Source: Protonemura montana (Eukaryota; Arthropoda; Insecta; Plecoptera; Nemouridae). Taken from it: a DNA stretch of 64,000 bases. Where the stretch lies: positions 16,554,001-16,618,000 of the forward strand of contig OX387606.1 in assembly GCA_947568835.1 (NCBI GenBank), written 5' to 3'. Position 1 is the stretch's first letter; each line of letters begins with the position of its first letter. Both the position numbers and the translations under genes were made by a program. The notes below the pieces were generated by a model. That model was not told the origin of the DNA. It ran no database searches and saw nothing but the letters and a program-made list of their open reading frames with translations. Below, piece after piece: positions 24,201 through 37,900 of this stretch.

Positions 24201-25099
24201 GCAGCATCTGCTCGGGGGGATGTAATTTGTTGCTTCTCTGCTTTTAAAGACTGAAAAATAAGAAAGCGGCGTGGATTTGGGAATATCTGTTCGAGTTATT
24301 AGTTCGTAGCGAACTCATCTGCTTCGAGGTGAACAATCTGTTAATATGTCCAATCAACGTAACTTTTTACTTGTTGCACATAGAAAATTCTGTTTCACAA
24401 CTTCTAAAGTCATCGACATATTTATTTGATTAAATATTAAATCCTATCAAAGTCCCTTGGCATTCCTCCTTCAAGAATCTATGAAGAAAATCAAGAAAAT
24501 AACAAGAATATGGAGGGCGCAATATTTTCGAAGCTGCTTGCGGAAAGCAGGAGTTTCTAGGAAGCGTCTAGGAAAAGCGATCGGGAAAAAAGATAGCCGT
24601 TTTACAGCATACTAAGGCACGGGCTTGAAAGCTAGACACAAATATTTAAATTATTTCAGAAATGACTGCTTGTTAAACGAAGTTGTTCAGTTGTGTTCAG
24701 ATTATTTTCGTTCAGAAAATGTGATAATGTAATAATAATGATAATGTAAGTAAAAAAATTTGAAAATGTGATTCCATCGTGTTAACAACTTTACCCCCAA
24801 ATTTTTAGGGGTTAAATTATGTTTTATGGAACCGACCCAAGAGATTCAGCCTGTCTTTGGATTTATATTCACAACATTTTCGTACTAACGAACTTTTGAA
24901 CAAAAAATTTAGTGATCCAGCTACTCTAAGCGAAATAACATTATTCTATAAGAAATGCAATTTTAAATTGGAATCTCATTCGAAAAACGCAACCCGACCC
25001 CTTTCTGCTAGAGAGTCCATAAACATAATTTGACTTATTTTCCGATATAAGTTCAAATTCCGAGCTTCAGCCTACTAATCACACACGCGTCGAAGTTGT

Positions 25100-25122
25100 C
25101 ACACACACACACACACACACAC
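25100..25122. repeat. (CA)n microsatellite
   Basis: Eleven and a half CA units in AT-rich non-coding DNA. Confidence 0.95.
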
Positions 25123-28100
25123 GCTAGAAGGAGATGATTCGATTCCCTGCTTGCCTCATCTTTCACCTATTTCTGTCTTCTTGATAAAACCATAACTCAA
25201 TAAGCCACATATACCACTAGAGGTCCAGAGCTGGCAATATCGAGAGGAAAATATCATCACAGGATAGAACACTGCGAAGGGGTACGATATTATTACAAGG
25301 CTCGTAGATTTTTTCATATAACAAGTAAAATAAACCCTGCTGGTGTTTGAATGCTTAGGAATAAGTACCGGCCCTTGATCCAGAAATGTTCGAGCTCTGA
25401 AACTGAGTTTTGTTGTGAATGTATTGGGAGATTGCAAAATTAGAGAGATATTTAAATTTCAAAATAACTCCATTTGTTTTTTATTAATAAACATTCTCTT
25501 TGGCCAAAACCTAGATAGGTACATCTACGCCTCGAAAGGTTTGAAGCGAAATTTCCTTTTTTCTTAGAGTATCATATGAAAGTTTATTTATAGTACTACC
25601 GAGATTTGAAAACATAAACACGTGAGAGTTTCGTGCAAACATTACAATGTATGTGTACAAGAGAATATATTATACAAGATAAACGTCTTTTGCTCCCTGC
25701 GTAGAAAGATGTTTACTTTGTAAGTATTTATACGATTTTGTCAAAAAGCAAGAAAAAAGAGAAAAGGAAGGAGAGTGACAGCTAGTTTGCTCACGGCATA
25801 CGGCGATTTTGCTTTTGTGCTTTTGGTCATATTAGCTCGAATTACAGAAGGCTTTGTTTGCTTTACTCATCTTTTCCTCTGCTATGTCATATGATTCCAT
25901 CAATCTAGAAAATTGAAACATTTAGAAACAAACAACCTTCCTGATAGTTTCTGATTGGTTTCTGAACGACATAAGCGCAAACATGTTTAACAATAAGTTT
26001 GACATTAATTTGAAACAGTAATTTAGTACATATTAAACATGCAACTATGATTAAATACCTGCAATATTGCAGGTGTTAATCAGTCAATGCTTAAGGGCAG
26101 GTGGATGAAACGGTAAAATTAATTAAGATCTAGTTCAAATAGATTTAGATGGTATATACTCTACCCGGAAAGACGGAGTACTCAAATAATCGCAATTAGC
26201 AATTGGCATTTGTAATCGTTGTAACATTTGTAATACAGCTTTTCCAGACGTCTTCAAAGCAGCGTATAGCTCCGAGAATCTCAATCAACTGGCAATTAAG
26301 CAATTATTACGTTTAAGAAGCCCGATCTAGACGGCATGACGGTGTGTCTCAGGTGCGTAATACAATGATTTCATCACAAAAACCAATTATTTGTCGTCGT
26401 AAGAAGCACTAAGTGGTGCGAGACATTTTTAAATGGATTGCAAGTCACAGAGCCTTTCGCTGGCTCTTACTGAGTGAGGGTCTTGTTCCAAAACGTTAAC
26501 TTTTATTTTCAATATCATTAGTTTTTGTGGATACGAAAACGTCACTTTGTATGTACCGTACAGATGCAGTGATATCACTGGGTTTTTAGTTTCTCGTCAA
26601 AGTCTCGGTTATAACGTTCAACGGTCGTCAACAAAAAATATCCACCGATAACTACTTTACCGACGAAAATAGGGGTCGCCCAAAGTTGGAGTCACCGTCA
26701 TTTGGAGTGTTCAGAAATATAATTTTGTTATTTCTTGCAGATTACTCTCATTTGAGGCTGTTTTACGCTGAAAATATACTTAACTTTTGCTCACCTCAAC
26801 GATTGTTATACATGAGTCCGATATTTCAAGTCGTAATTCTTTAATTCTAGAGGTTTATTTAAAACTAGCGACGCAAGCGCCATCGGTTGGCCACCTACCG
26901 TTACCACATGTTGCCGGCTCGTTTGCTCAGCAGAAAGTTAAACATTAGCGCTGCGACTCTGACTTGACTCTGACTACAAACTATGACCCCAATGGCGATA
27001 TGTCAAAGACTTAAATAGCTCAGCAACAAGCTGTGCATGTGAACCCAAATGATCGAGTGTCAACATCAGGAACATATAAAATAGAAATCCAATTCCTGTA
27101 GCAGTTACCCAACGCCACTATTTTACTGTACTCATATAACCTGGGTAAAATGTATCTAAAATACACCTGTCGCTGATATGATAGGAAATATAGAAAACTA
27201 CAAAATGCATTGCAACAGTTTGTGTCTTTGGCTATGCTCACAGGGAAAAAAGGCAGCGGTCGTATTGCATCCCATAAAATGTCACCATAGTAAGACCAAA
27301 AAATAAACGTTATATAAAAGAATATTTAGCATGCCATTTTCATCCAATTGGAAGGACGTGACCAACCGACAAAATTAAAAAAGATACTGATATATATATA
27401 TGTAACCTCGATATGAATATTTTACCCCACTTTTCATAGCAGCAGCCAATATTTAATTGGGTTTCTTCACAAAGAGCTGCGAATCGTCTCGTTGCCGACT
27501 AGGCACCCACAATGTAATAACTCTCCAGGGTACAGCACTCCAGCTTTTAGTACCTACACGCGACAATGCTTCACATGAAAAGGAACCTTTGACAAAAAAG
27601 CGCCCCCGTCATTACTGTTTTATCATTACTTCTTCGCACATAACACTCTTTCTAAAACTAGAAGTAAGCGATATTGCAACATGCTTAAAATTATGCACAT
27701 CAGAATATTTCATTATTGCTAAGACAAGAGTTGATGCTATTTGTACGTAACTGTACTTAGTCTGGCGTATTTTGCATTCATAAAAGCAAAGGGGTGCTTA
27801 GAAACTTCGACAATCCTTGCGGGCTTAAATAATAATTAGGTATATCCGGTGATTCGGAAATTCTGCATGTCGGCCGCAAAGGATGAAGTTAGTCGCTGTT
27901 TGTTGACTTGTTGACTCGCGCTGAGCCTACGAAAAAGAGACTTCGGATCCGTTTGTCGCGGGTCTTCAAGATACAAGGGGAAGATCGGATCGGCAAGCTG
28001 GTCTTTCTTCTTTGGAACGAACAGCGTTTAGATTGTACACTTAAGGGTATCTACTGTACATAAGATGTTCATAATTCCATCTTAGAGAGAAAGGTGGGGA

Positions 28101-31100
28101 TCTGCGGGCATGGTTTAATCGAGTTCTGTTCCTACCACACATGCACAAAGGTTTCAAAATTTACAGGATGCCTTGAGGTGTGCTCAAAGATCTTTTGCAA
28201 TTTGCACAGTATCAAATGTTTGGGCTCGCGGCTGTAACTTTTTTTCATGTGTGCAAGCCCGCCTGTTCTTCTTGAATTGAAATGTACTTAAATGGTTTAG
28301 TCCTGAGAATTATAGGTTAATTCTTTACCTTCTCTTTGGGCTGAATACTTCAGATAATTGGGGAGTGTAAACAACAAAAATTAAGAAAATTTCGGCCGTT
28401 CCACCTCAAATCAAATCGAATAATACGGTAGTAAAATCTCATTATTACTACATCATTACTACATACCTATACTACGTATATTATTACTACACATAGGTGC
28501 AATAGCCAATGCAATCCAGCAATATTGAACACTGATATTTGCCATTCTCCGTATTATGCAAAGCTTCAATAACCATTACAAACCGTAGTGGAGCAACTAT
28601 ACCTTCATCGAGTTCGCTCAATGCACCAGAAAAGACCCTAATATGCACCTATTTGTCGGTGCATAAGATATACGGTGCGCATGTGTAGTTTGTTCAAGTT
28701 GGCTACTCTCATTTACCAAAGTGTCTCTTGCGTGAGAATAGGAGCATCCCGTTGACAAAAGAAACGCAAAAAAGCAATACGTGTCGTCTGTCCCGTACTG
28801 GAGAAAGATTCAGACTCGCAGTATCAATCGCTTGTTAAGCCACCACCAAGAATTTCCAATATATATGGGGAAACCATGCCGCAAAGAATTTGGTTACCTA
28901 CTTCTTTTCATCTTTTTCAAGTTCCTGGACATCCACGCAAGGTGGCTGTGTGCTCCATAACTTTCAGCAGAGCCATCTGTTAGATGTGTGAAAAATGATA
29001 TCGATTTGGTAAAAGCAATTTCTGTCTTCAAAAAACTCATTTCCTTCACAAATGAGTAAGCTTCATGACAAACATGTAAATGGCAAGCGCAAATGTCAAC
29101 CCACTCATAGGTGAATGAATTTCGTCAAACTTTCTAGCTGTTGACACCAATTAATCACATGTGCGTATTGCCTGGGGTAATCCCAATAAACGATTACCTT
29201 TTAAATGAATCTGTCACGTACAAGTGATAATTGGTTTGAAATCGTAAATTCTCGCTGGCAATTTACACGTTTGATGATACGGTCATATGAGAAAAACTGG
29301 GAAATATCATCACCCGTCTATGACATTTCCCATTTTCGCTCTGCGAGCTGTTTTCAGTTATCACTCAATCATTCGACTGCATGTTATTAAAAAGTGTATC
29401 TCCTGTGTTTGAGTTGGAGGGGTGGGTTACACCATTAGCGTGAAGCTTCGGCTGACATGTATTAGTTCCAGTATTTTATGCGATTCTTTGTGAAAATAGG
29501 AAAACTCAGGCAGGGTTCAGTCGACTCTTGTAAAGGCTGGCAAGGCATTGCATATATTTCTATAACAATATAAGATATCATCCTAGTCGCCATGAAACGT
29601 CAAGGAAAATGAAATTGGTTCAATTTAATGGCAGCTCTTTTGAAGAACACCTACGTATATAGGTACCTACAGATCTATTTTCGATATGAAAAAAAGTATT
29701 TTCAGACTTAAGGAAATTAGGAAGCTTATGAAATTAGTCTGACTTCATTTAAGTTTTTAAAAATTTAAAACCACGCAGTATTCCACTGAGAGATAAAAGA
29801 AAAGCTTCTCCAACAATAGTGACACTTTTTTTCGAGGTTATTCACTAAGTGCAATGGAAAACCATCTAATTCAGTTTGTAGGTGAACGTAAAACATCCTA
29901 AATTTAATTGCAAAATGAAGGTTTATAAATGTCTTAACTTTAAAACAAGATGAGAATAACACGTCAACCTATCAATCTAAAATGTTCCTTGATAATGGCA
30001 ACGACCAAAGAGTGAAATTCAAAAACACTTGCGTCGGTTCGGTACTGCCAAACGGTTCCCTTCGATTTTTGTTTTCCATTCTGACACTTCCCACGCATGC
30101 TTCAAACTAAAAACCACGCACATGCGGTGACATTTTGTTGTGTTTCCTTTTTAAGTTTGTTTAACAATGGAGAAACGCGTGGCCCGAAAGCTATTGAAAT
30201 TCTATTGAAATCGATGCACACGGGTGCGTAGTACCAGGCCACCCCATGATTGTAACATTATCACAATTATATCCATTAGGACGGAAGAAAGTTGAGTGAA
30301 TTTAGAACAATGTATCAGCACGTCATCCCTCCAGCCGCCGTCATGCGTCGATTCCAATTAGTTCAAGTGCCATCAAGTTCATCAATTTAAGTATGGCTAT
30401 AGTAAGGTATTGATTACTTCTTTATGGATGGAGGTATACGTAAAAACACAGTTAAAAACCAAAACTAAACAGTTATTTCTCTCTACTTTTTTTTTGAGGT
30501 TACTTTCTGCATCTCCAATTACTAAATTTCATAGAAAAACGAACCGAGTGGAAAATGAAAGTGGAAAAAGCTTATGAAGAAATGTTAAAGAGATAAAATC
30601 TCTCAATTGATTTTAATTGGCGATTAATTATGATAGCGTAACAGATTCTGACGTTTCATAATTCTGATATCTTTTTACCAGAGGTACTCCGATGTACCCT
30701 TGGTTTCATTCGATTCTTTCTTGTTATAATAACCCTTTACATTTGAGACGTTTTGAAAATAAGCTTATTCCACTTGTGCACCTAAGCCTACATCTGAGAG
30801 AAAGAAATCGCGGAAGCGTAGCGTCTTAAGCGCCGTTCCTCCGACGTTCTCTGAGCGCTAAGCTGGAAGTATGCCTGTCGATGCACGCTTTGCGCAAATC
30901 TAAGACATTTCAGAATTTTGGATTATTCGAGAAAATTCTGTATAGGTAAACATGAGATCTATGTACCATCCTGTACGAACGGAATTACAAAAGAATCATG
31001 CAAATACAATGCCATACAATGACATAACTTGGAAATCCGACAAATATAAGTTTTAGAATGTATTTCACGATGAAAAGTTGTATATTTCCAACAAAAACTT

Positions 31101-31746
31101 ACTCAGTAATTAGTTGCCGTGGTAAAGAAAATATTTATAATTGCCATGCGGTAATTATTTCAGACTACATACATGTAAAGATAGCGCAGGTAAATTTGCT
31201 TGTTATGAAAATTGAAAGCGTTTGCATTACCAAGAAAATAACTCGCTAAATTCTCTTCAGTATCTGCATAATTTTAAAGCAGTTGCTCGGGCAGCATCAC
31301 GATCCTTGCTAGCCGCCGAGAATAAAAGCAGGAGTCGCGTTTCGAACAAGCGATGCAAAATAATTCATGCATATCAGATAGCAACAAGCGTCGCTTGCAT
31401 TTACGACGACTTTATATCTGAAGCTCATTTACAAAATATACCAAAATGGGGTGGGATGGGAGGACATTTTTGTCTGCAAAGAGATTCCAACTACCAGCTT
31501 CCATTTGGGTCACATTTTTTTGCTTCTTGTCGCGATAAACAACGGTTTGTGGGACACTTTCCTAAGGATTCTTCCATTCAACAATATAATTGACTTGCAC
31601 AATTGAAGGTAAACAATACTACGAAAAATGCAAAGCACGCCTACGCCTTGAGAGATTCATCGATACGTTTCGTTCAGGGTTTACTCCATGTACAAGTAAA
31701 CAACAACACATGCCCATCCTTTTGACAAGAATAACTTAGAGCCGTT

Positions 31747-31765
31747 TTTTTTTTTTTTTTTTTTT
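31747..31765. repeat. Poly-T tract
   Basis: A run of about 19-20 T in the putative allatostatin leader intron. No retroelement could be recognised next to it. Confidence 0.85.
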
Positions 31766-34761
31766 CAAATTTATCAACCACTTTACATTCTGACTTGTAT
31801 AAAACTGAAACATGATGTTTACGTTCATACAATATTTTATAGAAGATCTGAAAGTGAACTAGTCACACAAATAGGAGGCGAGTATGCAATTTGTGGAGTC
31901 AAAGTTTGTCCAAAGAAGTTGTGTTGGAAGGTGATATTGCTTGCTCCACATTTTGGGACAACTTATCTATTCTAAACCCATTTGCAAGGCGGAGGTTTTT
32001 ATTATTAGAATCTTGATATATTTCTTGATAACATATTGCCAATGCAATAAGCATTTCTGAAATCGATGGGTTTTCCATCCAACCGTAGTATACCTCTGTT
32101 GATTTTGACGAAAACGGAATAAAATTAATTTGCATGGCATAAAAATGGATATTAAATTGGATTTCTTCAAATTATCAAGCAAAAACAAACATATTCGTTT
32201 TGAATTTCATATAGGACATCGCTTTCATCGAGTTTTCCGTGTATCACGGAAGAAAACATACACTTTCCAAATTTAAAAAAAGTCTGATTGTACAGGACGC
32301 TCAATTGGATTGAATTTAAATCGGAGACTAAACTTTTCCAGTTTATTTTCTTCCCTGTTTGAACATTATCGTTCCATTTGCTCAGTCGACGAAGTAAATT
32401 GACAAACAGTGTTCAATTACACTTTGTTTCCTGTGCACGACGACGCGAGAATTTTCCACGCGAGAGTGAAAATAGGATCGGCGCGAACGCGCGCCACGTG
32501 AGAAACACATCTCGGGTATTAAAAAACTTTCAGCAGATAGAAAAGACAGCGACGCTAGCTAAGTTTCAAAGCAGCGACTTTAATTTGGGGGCAATCTGGC
32601 ATCAAAACTACCCTGTTATTATTCAATTAAATTCTTAGTAATCAAAAAAAATGTTTTCCCTATTAAAGATACCCCAGTCTTCAAAAAAAACGCCAATTTT
32701 CACTGTAGATTTTCTTTTCAAAGCGACTCTTTTCAAAGCGACTCTTTTCGCAACCAATAACATATAACTTATCTACCACAATGACTCATACGCTCATTCT
32801 TCAACTTGACTCAAATAGTGTTCACGAATCCTTAGTCACATAGCAAAATGTGTGTACTGGGTACCTAATAACATGAACGAGACTTGAAAATTGATGTGTT
32901 TCCCTTCGTCGTCTGAACCCAACATAACCGGACCCAACACACATATTTGGTTTCCTACCCATGTGAAACTATTTCACTCCCAAAAGCTTACACCAAGCTC
33001 CTGATATTAATAACATTGCCTGGAATCTGGAATCAGAATTACGCTAAATTGCTCGGCGTTTTGTGACGTGACATTTAGGCTCATGTTAATGAAACTATAG
33101 AAGTACCATGTGCACGTAATGAGCCTGCCTCTGGCTACAATATGAGGGTGTTGTTGTATTCACAGTGAAACCCCTCGGGATTTCATGGTGATTTTAACAG
33201 TTTTGCAGGCGGCTTTGGGTGCGCTTTAATTATTATCACACTTGCTTTTGGCAATTACTTTGTACTATTTTTGCTGTTTGGAGAGTTGACGGGTAAACAT
33301 TTTTTCTTGAAAACAATTGAAGGTGTCTAAATAACAAGTAGAAGAATTTTCTAATTCAGATGGTGCATTAAAATCATCGGAATTCCTTGAATTCCTTGTC
33401 CGTCTATTCCTTCAGCGTTGTGGTGTGATCTCAGTAATAGGTTTTCCTTCCGACACTTGTGTCTGTGAGGGCCAAGAAAGTCGCGTACGACAGCGGGACA
33501 AACTAGGATGTGTTTAGTGGAGTCTGTTTGTGATTTATATTTACAGCCAAGGGAATAAAACCAACCCATTTCCCGAGAAATTTACGAACTGGAAGTAGCA
33601 TCGTATAGATAGAAACGGTTTCGTTTTTTTTTTACCGATATAATATCACGAAAATGCGAGTATAATATTGCAAAACAAATAGTGAAATAACAAATCCGGG
33701 GATTTAGATGTGGTTACATTTTGTGCGTAATTAATAACGGCCGTTTGTTTGTCTGATTTTCTAATCCATGGCTTTGTTGGATTTGGGCAGATGCTAAATA
33801 TCGGCCTGAATTGCGAGCACCGGCTCAGAGGTCCATACATCTTGACTAATTACACATGAGCTTGGGAATATAAAATGGTAATGCCGAATGCATTTAAATT
33901 GATTCGATTCTCGCCTGTTCATATCTTTCAGGTACGTAAAATTGTGTACCGGTAGCTGAGCTTCTAGCTGATTTTGTATGCACTCGAGAACCCGAGAGTA
34001 AAGTTTTTGACTTCTCGCTCACAATCAAATAGCAAAGCATGCGAACGAATGAGATTTTTGAAAATAATTAAAAATTGCAAACGTTTAACTTCCTTTTTTT
34101 TTTGCATCTACTTCATTATGGCGCTGCTCTTTGTGCTACGTCACAATAGCCTGAATAAATCACAGAGCGAGAGCACATAACTTCTGCTATTGACAGTAAA
34201 ACAATAACTTTCAAAAAGTCATTGCCATTAAATTTGAACTTTTGTAGTTGTTTCAACCTGTTACGTTTTTTGTTATTTGTCACGCAACGCCGCTGACCGC
34301 TTATCAACTACAAAAACGTTCTATTGAAGCTACAGTAATTTTACTTTTATTTTTTTGAACAAAAACTGTCAAACTTTCATTAAACTGGTATCACGTCTAA
34401 TAGCGAAGTCGTGAAAAAAAAACTATGAAACCATAAAAAAAAAAAACTCGCACCCATCTCTCAAAGCGTAATTGAATCTCGCAAAATTTACGTCAAGTGG
34501 TTTAGCGGAATTGTTTTTCTTCGCTTTGTGACTGATGTTTCAATTTAAGCAAAACATTTTCCGCCTCCCGAGTCGAGCATAAATCAGATTCCATCGCGCA
34601 CGATTGCCCACAATATATTTGCTATCATGCATTTCCTAACCGAAACCCTACTCAAGAAAAAGTCATCCTAAAACCGAGCTTCGAGAACTCAAACGGAAAG
34701 ATAAGATTAATTTAAATAGATGGTCTCAGTCTCTTAAAATTATTTCGAAACTCCCACTTAC

Positions 34762-34906
34762 CCAACAATGGGAAATCCCAGGTAGAAAGTTTCCTCCTTG
34801 GGTCTTCGTTCGTCGCTGTTGTCAACTAAGATTCCAACGTCCGCGAATCTTGATTACAGGTGCGTCCAACAAGTAGTCGCGGGTAGAGTGTCTTGCAGGT
34901 TTATGT
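34762..34906 (-). other. Candidate non-coding first exon of allatostatin-A
   Basis: On the minus strand this stretch follows a TATA box by about 30 bases and ends TTGTTGG|GTAAGT, a consensus donor. It has no long open frame. No other minus-strand gene lies between here and the allatostatin coding exon, whose ATG directly follows an acceptor. In cockroaches the allatostatin gene also has an intron in its leader. The transcription start near 34906 is an estimate. Confidence 0.55.
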
Positions 34907-34931
34907 CTAGTTTCATCCCTTAGCCTCGTCC

Positions 34932-34987
34932 TTTATAACTTAGTCAACAGTTTCCAATTGTTGGGGCGCTCGCGTCCGCTACGTCAC
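34932..34987 (-). promoter_or_regulatory. Candidate allatostatin-A promoter: TATA box and CRE-like site
   Basis: Reading the minus strand, TGACGTA (complement at 34980-34987) lies about 45 bases before TATAAAGG (complement at 34930-34937). A CCAAT word sits slightly further out near 35000. The surrounding sequence is GC-rich compared with its flanks. Confidence 0.6.
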
Positions 34988-37900
34988 CGCTTTTCCAGCC
35001 AATCGCAGCGCATAGCGGAGGCGGCCGAACACAAACGTACTACGCATTTGGGGGCGCAGGCGCCCTCCCCAATATTTCTCATATCAATAGAGGAATCCTC
35101 TGATTAGTGCAGTTCTATATCGCTATCAATGATGTCAATAAAAGCGGTTTTGTTGAAGTTGTTTAGAAAAGTTTGCATGGAGAAGTTTCTCGAGACTTGC
35201 TAGGCTATTTTGTAGTCATCTAATGGCCAATGGCATTTTGATCGCAAGGGATTAAGGATTTATGTACGGAGAATTGATTTCGTAATAAAAAAGCTAGGGA
35301 CACGAAGCTTGCAGCAGCTTATAAAACTTGATACTCGCTGTATATTATGGATCGTACAGTTAATTTGCCATAAGAGAGTAAACAATCTGGTGAAAATCAT
35401 ATTTTACACGAGTTCTTCTTCCACTTTACTTTAAGGAGTCTAATCGCAGAATTTTGGCACAGTTTCTCACTATTTCACTTTCAAACTAACGTTGAGCAGA
35501 GATGGATTTTTTTAATTCAGTAAAACCTTTGTGGGCGAAAAGATTATAAGGCTTAGTGTTTCGGGAGGACCATGAATCTCGGCCACCGTCCCACGCAGGA
35601 CGCGAGCTTGCACCTACCCCATCCCATCGTCACCCTCCCATAAGATGAGTATTCGTGTACAATCTGATTTATGACTAATGATAGCTGAATAAAATCTCTA
35701 AGGATGGTTTAATCTTTGCTGCTCAGATTCATGAATATGTATACTTGAATTATTTTCTGAGATCTGAAGTAACATAATTAAGAAGTTTGTGGGGTAAATT
35801 ACAGCTCTAGCGCAGACAGTATTTAATTGATATTTATCTTGAACGTAGTTTAAAAGCATGTGAGATAATTTCCGTCTCATCGATTTTGGCTCTAAGCTTA
35901 AATTTCTTTGCAAATCAGCAGAGAGCGACTTTTATTTTTACCACAATTATCTGTTGATCAATTGTTCTTCAAACATAAATCAGTCGGCTGTTAAACCATT
36001 TTTTTTTTCATTTTTAAGCGAAGTGAAAAATCAGAGATAATTGTGTAAAGGGAGAAATTGAGTTAATGACACTCAGCGAGATTCCTTGAAAATGCCAACG
36101 TGGGTGGGCACAGGGTGGCATGCTTCCAACATTTAATTACCACAATTCCGCTGCGTTCCGAACGATCCGTGGACCAATAATTCCTCAATCATCGTGAGTC
36201 ACCACTATGAAATATTACAGGTGCTAGTGAAGGCTGAACGATAAGTTCTGCACAGGGAGGTGCAGTATTTCATTTCTCGTTTTATCAGTGAACGAGTGAT
36301 TCGTGATCGTTCGTTCACTTCGTGGAACAGGGAGAGTTTAGATATGATTGTGGGTGTGGAAGTAGATCTTTAACATCCTTTGTCTACACTGACTTGGAAG
36401 GTATTTTACAAACATGAGTAGGGTACAAGCCCTGACAGAAAATAAAAGCAATGCTTTAATTTCTTTCGCTCTTATAACTGTTGTGGACACATTTGGACTT
36501 CCGAGCATTATCAGAATGAGGATCACGCTTCCACCGATCCACGAGAGGCGCACAGAGCGAAGTCCCATGAATTTTTCACACAATTTGCGGCGAGCCAACA
36601 AATTATTAACACCTTTTGACGAAAAATGCTTCGACCCCCAGAAGTCGTTATGTTCCAAATGCCACTAAAAAAGTACACCAAAATCTGGTGTATGGCGTTT
36701 TATTACGTTATTTTTTTAAGGTAGATGTACCATCGCATTTCCCTCCTAGAAATATTGGCCTAAACTCTTTTTGAAACGATTTCAATATTTTCGCCCACAC
36801 AAAATATCCGAACTTTTTATCTTTAGATATTGGCTTGAAACGAAAGAATTATTTTGCCACCAAATCGTAATTCGATTTCTCTCATGCACACTGGCACTTT
36901 CATCTTATTGGGTAGCCAATAAATCTCTGGCGCCCGATGGAGATCGACGTCGATTTGGTGAAGTGGCATCGGCGTCGGCGTCGAGTCTGGCGTACTCCTT
37001 CCCGTCGCAGTCAACTGAATTCGGAAGTCGATGTTATGAGTTTCACAGCTCTAGGTGGTGTTGTCTCGCGTCTCTCCCGAAGTATAGAGACCGGTGCTCC
37101 AGGCCTGGAAGATTATATCAGCCTCTGCTGGAATCGCATTACTGGGTTGGAGCTGCGACGGGATGGCGATACGCAGGAGTGATTGTTATTGACAGATGGA
37201 GGTTGCAGTCACATTGGGATCGAGTTGTCTCTCGCGAGATCGATCATAAATCACACAGCAGAATAATATGTAAGGTAGTGTTGTAGTCACGTTATAAATC
37301 GCTTTTGCCACAAAAGTCTAGGGAATTTATAATATTTTTTTGACGCTGTTTCTTCGAATACGAAATAAAAGAGGTTGGATATTTATTGGAAATACAAAAA
37401 TCTTGTTTCTTATTTGTAATCTCGTAGAACTCAACTGTTTTGATATATCCACTTTCAATTACAGTGTTCATACCGAAAGAAGGTTTCATCTGGCTAGTGA
37501 TTCAATAGTCCGATTTGTTTGATTCAAAATGGAATTACGCTTGCTTTTCGCACCGTAGATGACGAAGGAACTAGTTATTTGAAAAACGACCGAAAAGAGT
37601 TATATCTATCACCATGCGAACCAAATGAGTTTCTTCTCTTCATGAAAGGGAAATATTTTATCGGTGATAGCATCAATTGACTCCTGGCCTTGGACCATAA
37701 TATCTTCTGAAAGAGTTTCCCTCTGGCAATCATCAAAGTTCTCTCACATCCGGGGTTTGAAATTTCACTGGCGGATCGATGTTTCATCTTTGTGTGAAAT
37801 GGATGCGAAGTCAACAAGTAGCAGTTTACTTGTTTCTTCGGGTCATGCATGCCAACATGCGAGTCTTTGGGGATGGGGACACAACTTGGAAATTGCTCTC

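Larger units (their letters stand above)
19417..34761 (-). other. Putative 15.3-kb leader intron of allatostatin-A; no coding gene seen
   Basis: The acceptor at 19417-19419 and the donor at 34756-34761 would bound this intron. I found no ORF, RNA gene or transposon protein that I could support on either strand. It holds homopolymer and dinucleotide tracts, scattered GC-rich patches (about 20.49, 23.86, 30.83 and 32.45 kb) and AT-rich unique-looking DNA that may carry enhancers. Distance and lack of other minus-strand genes make the linkage reasonable but unproven. Confidence 0.5.

Noticed and set aside
36771-37286. 171-codon plus-strand frame and an overlapping 81-codon frame in a GC-rich patch
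   Set aside because: No recognisable domain, no splice or promoter support; high GC alone explains few stops.
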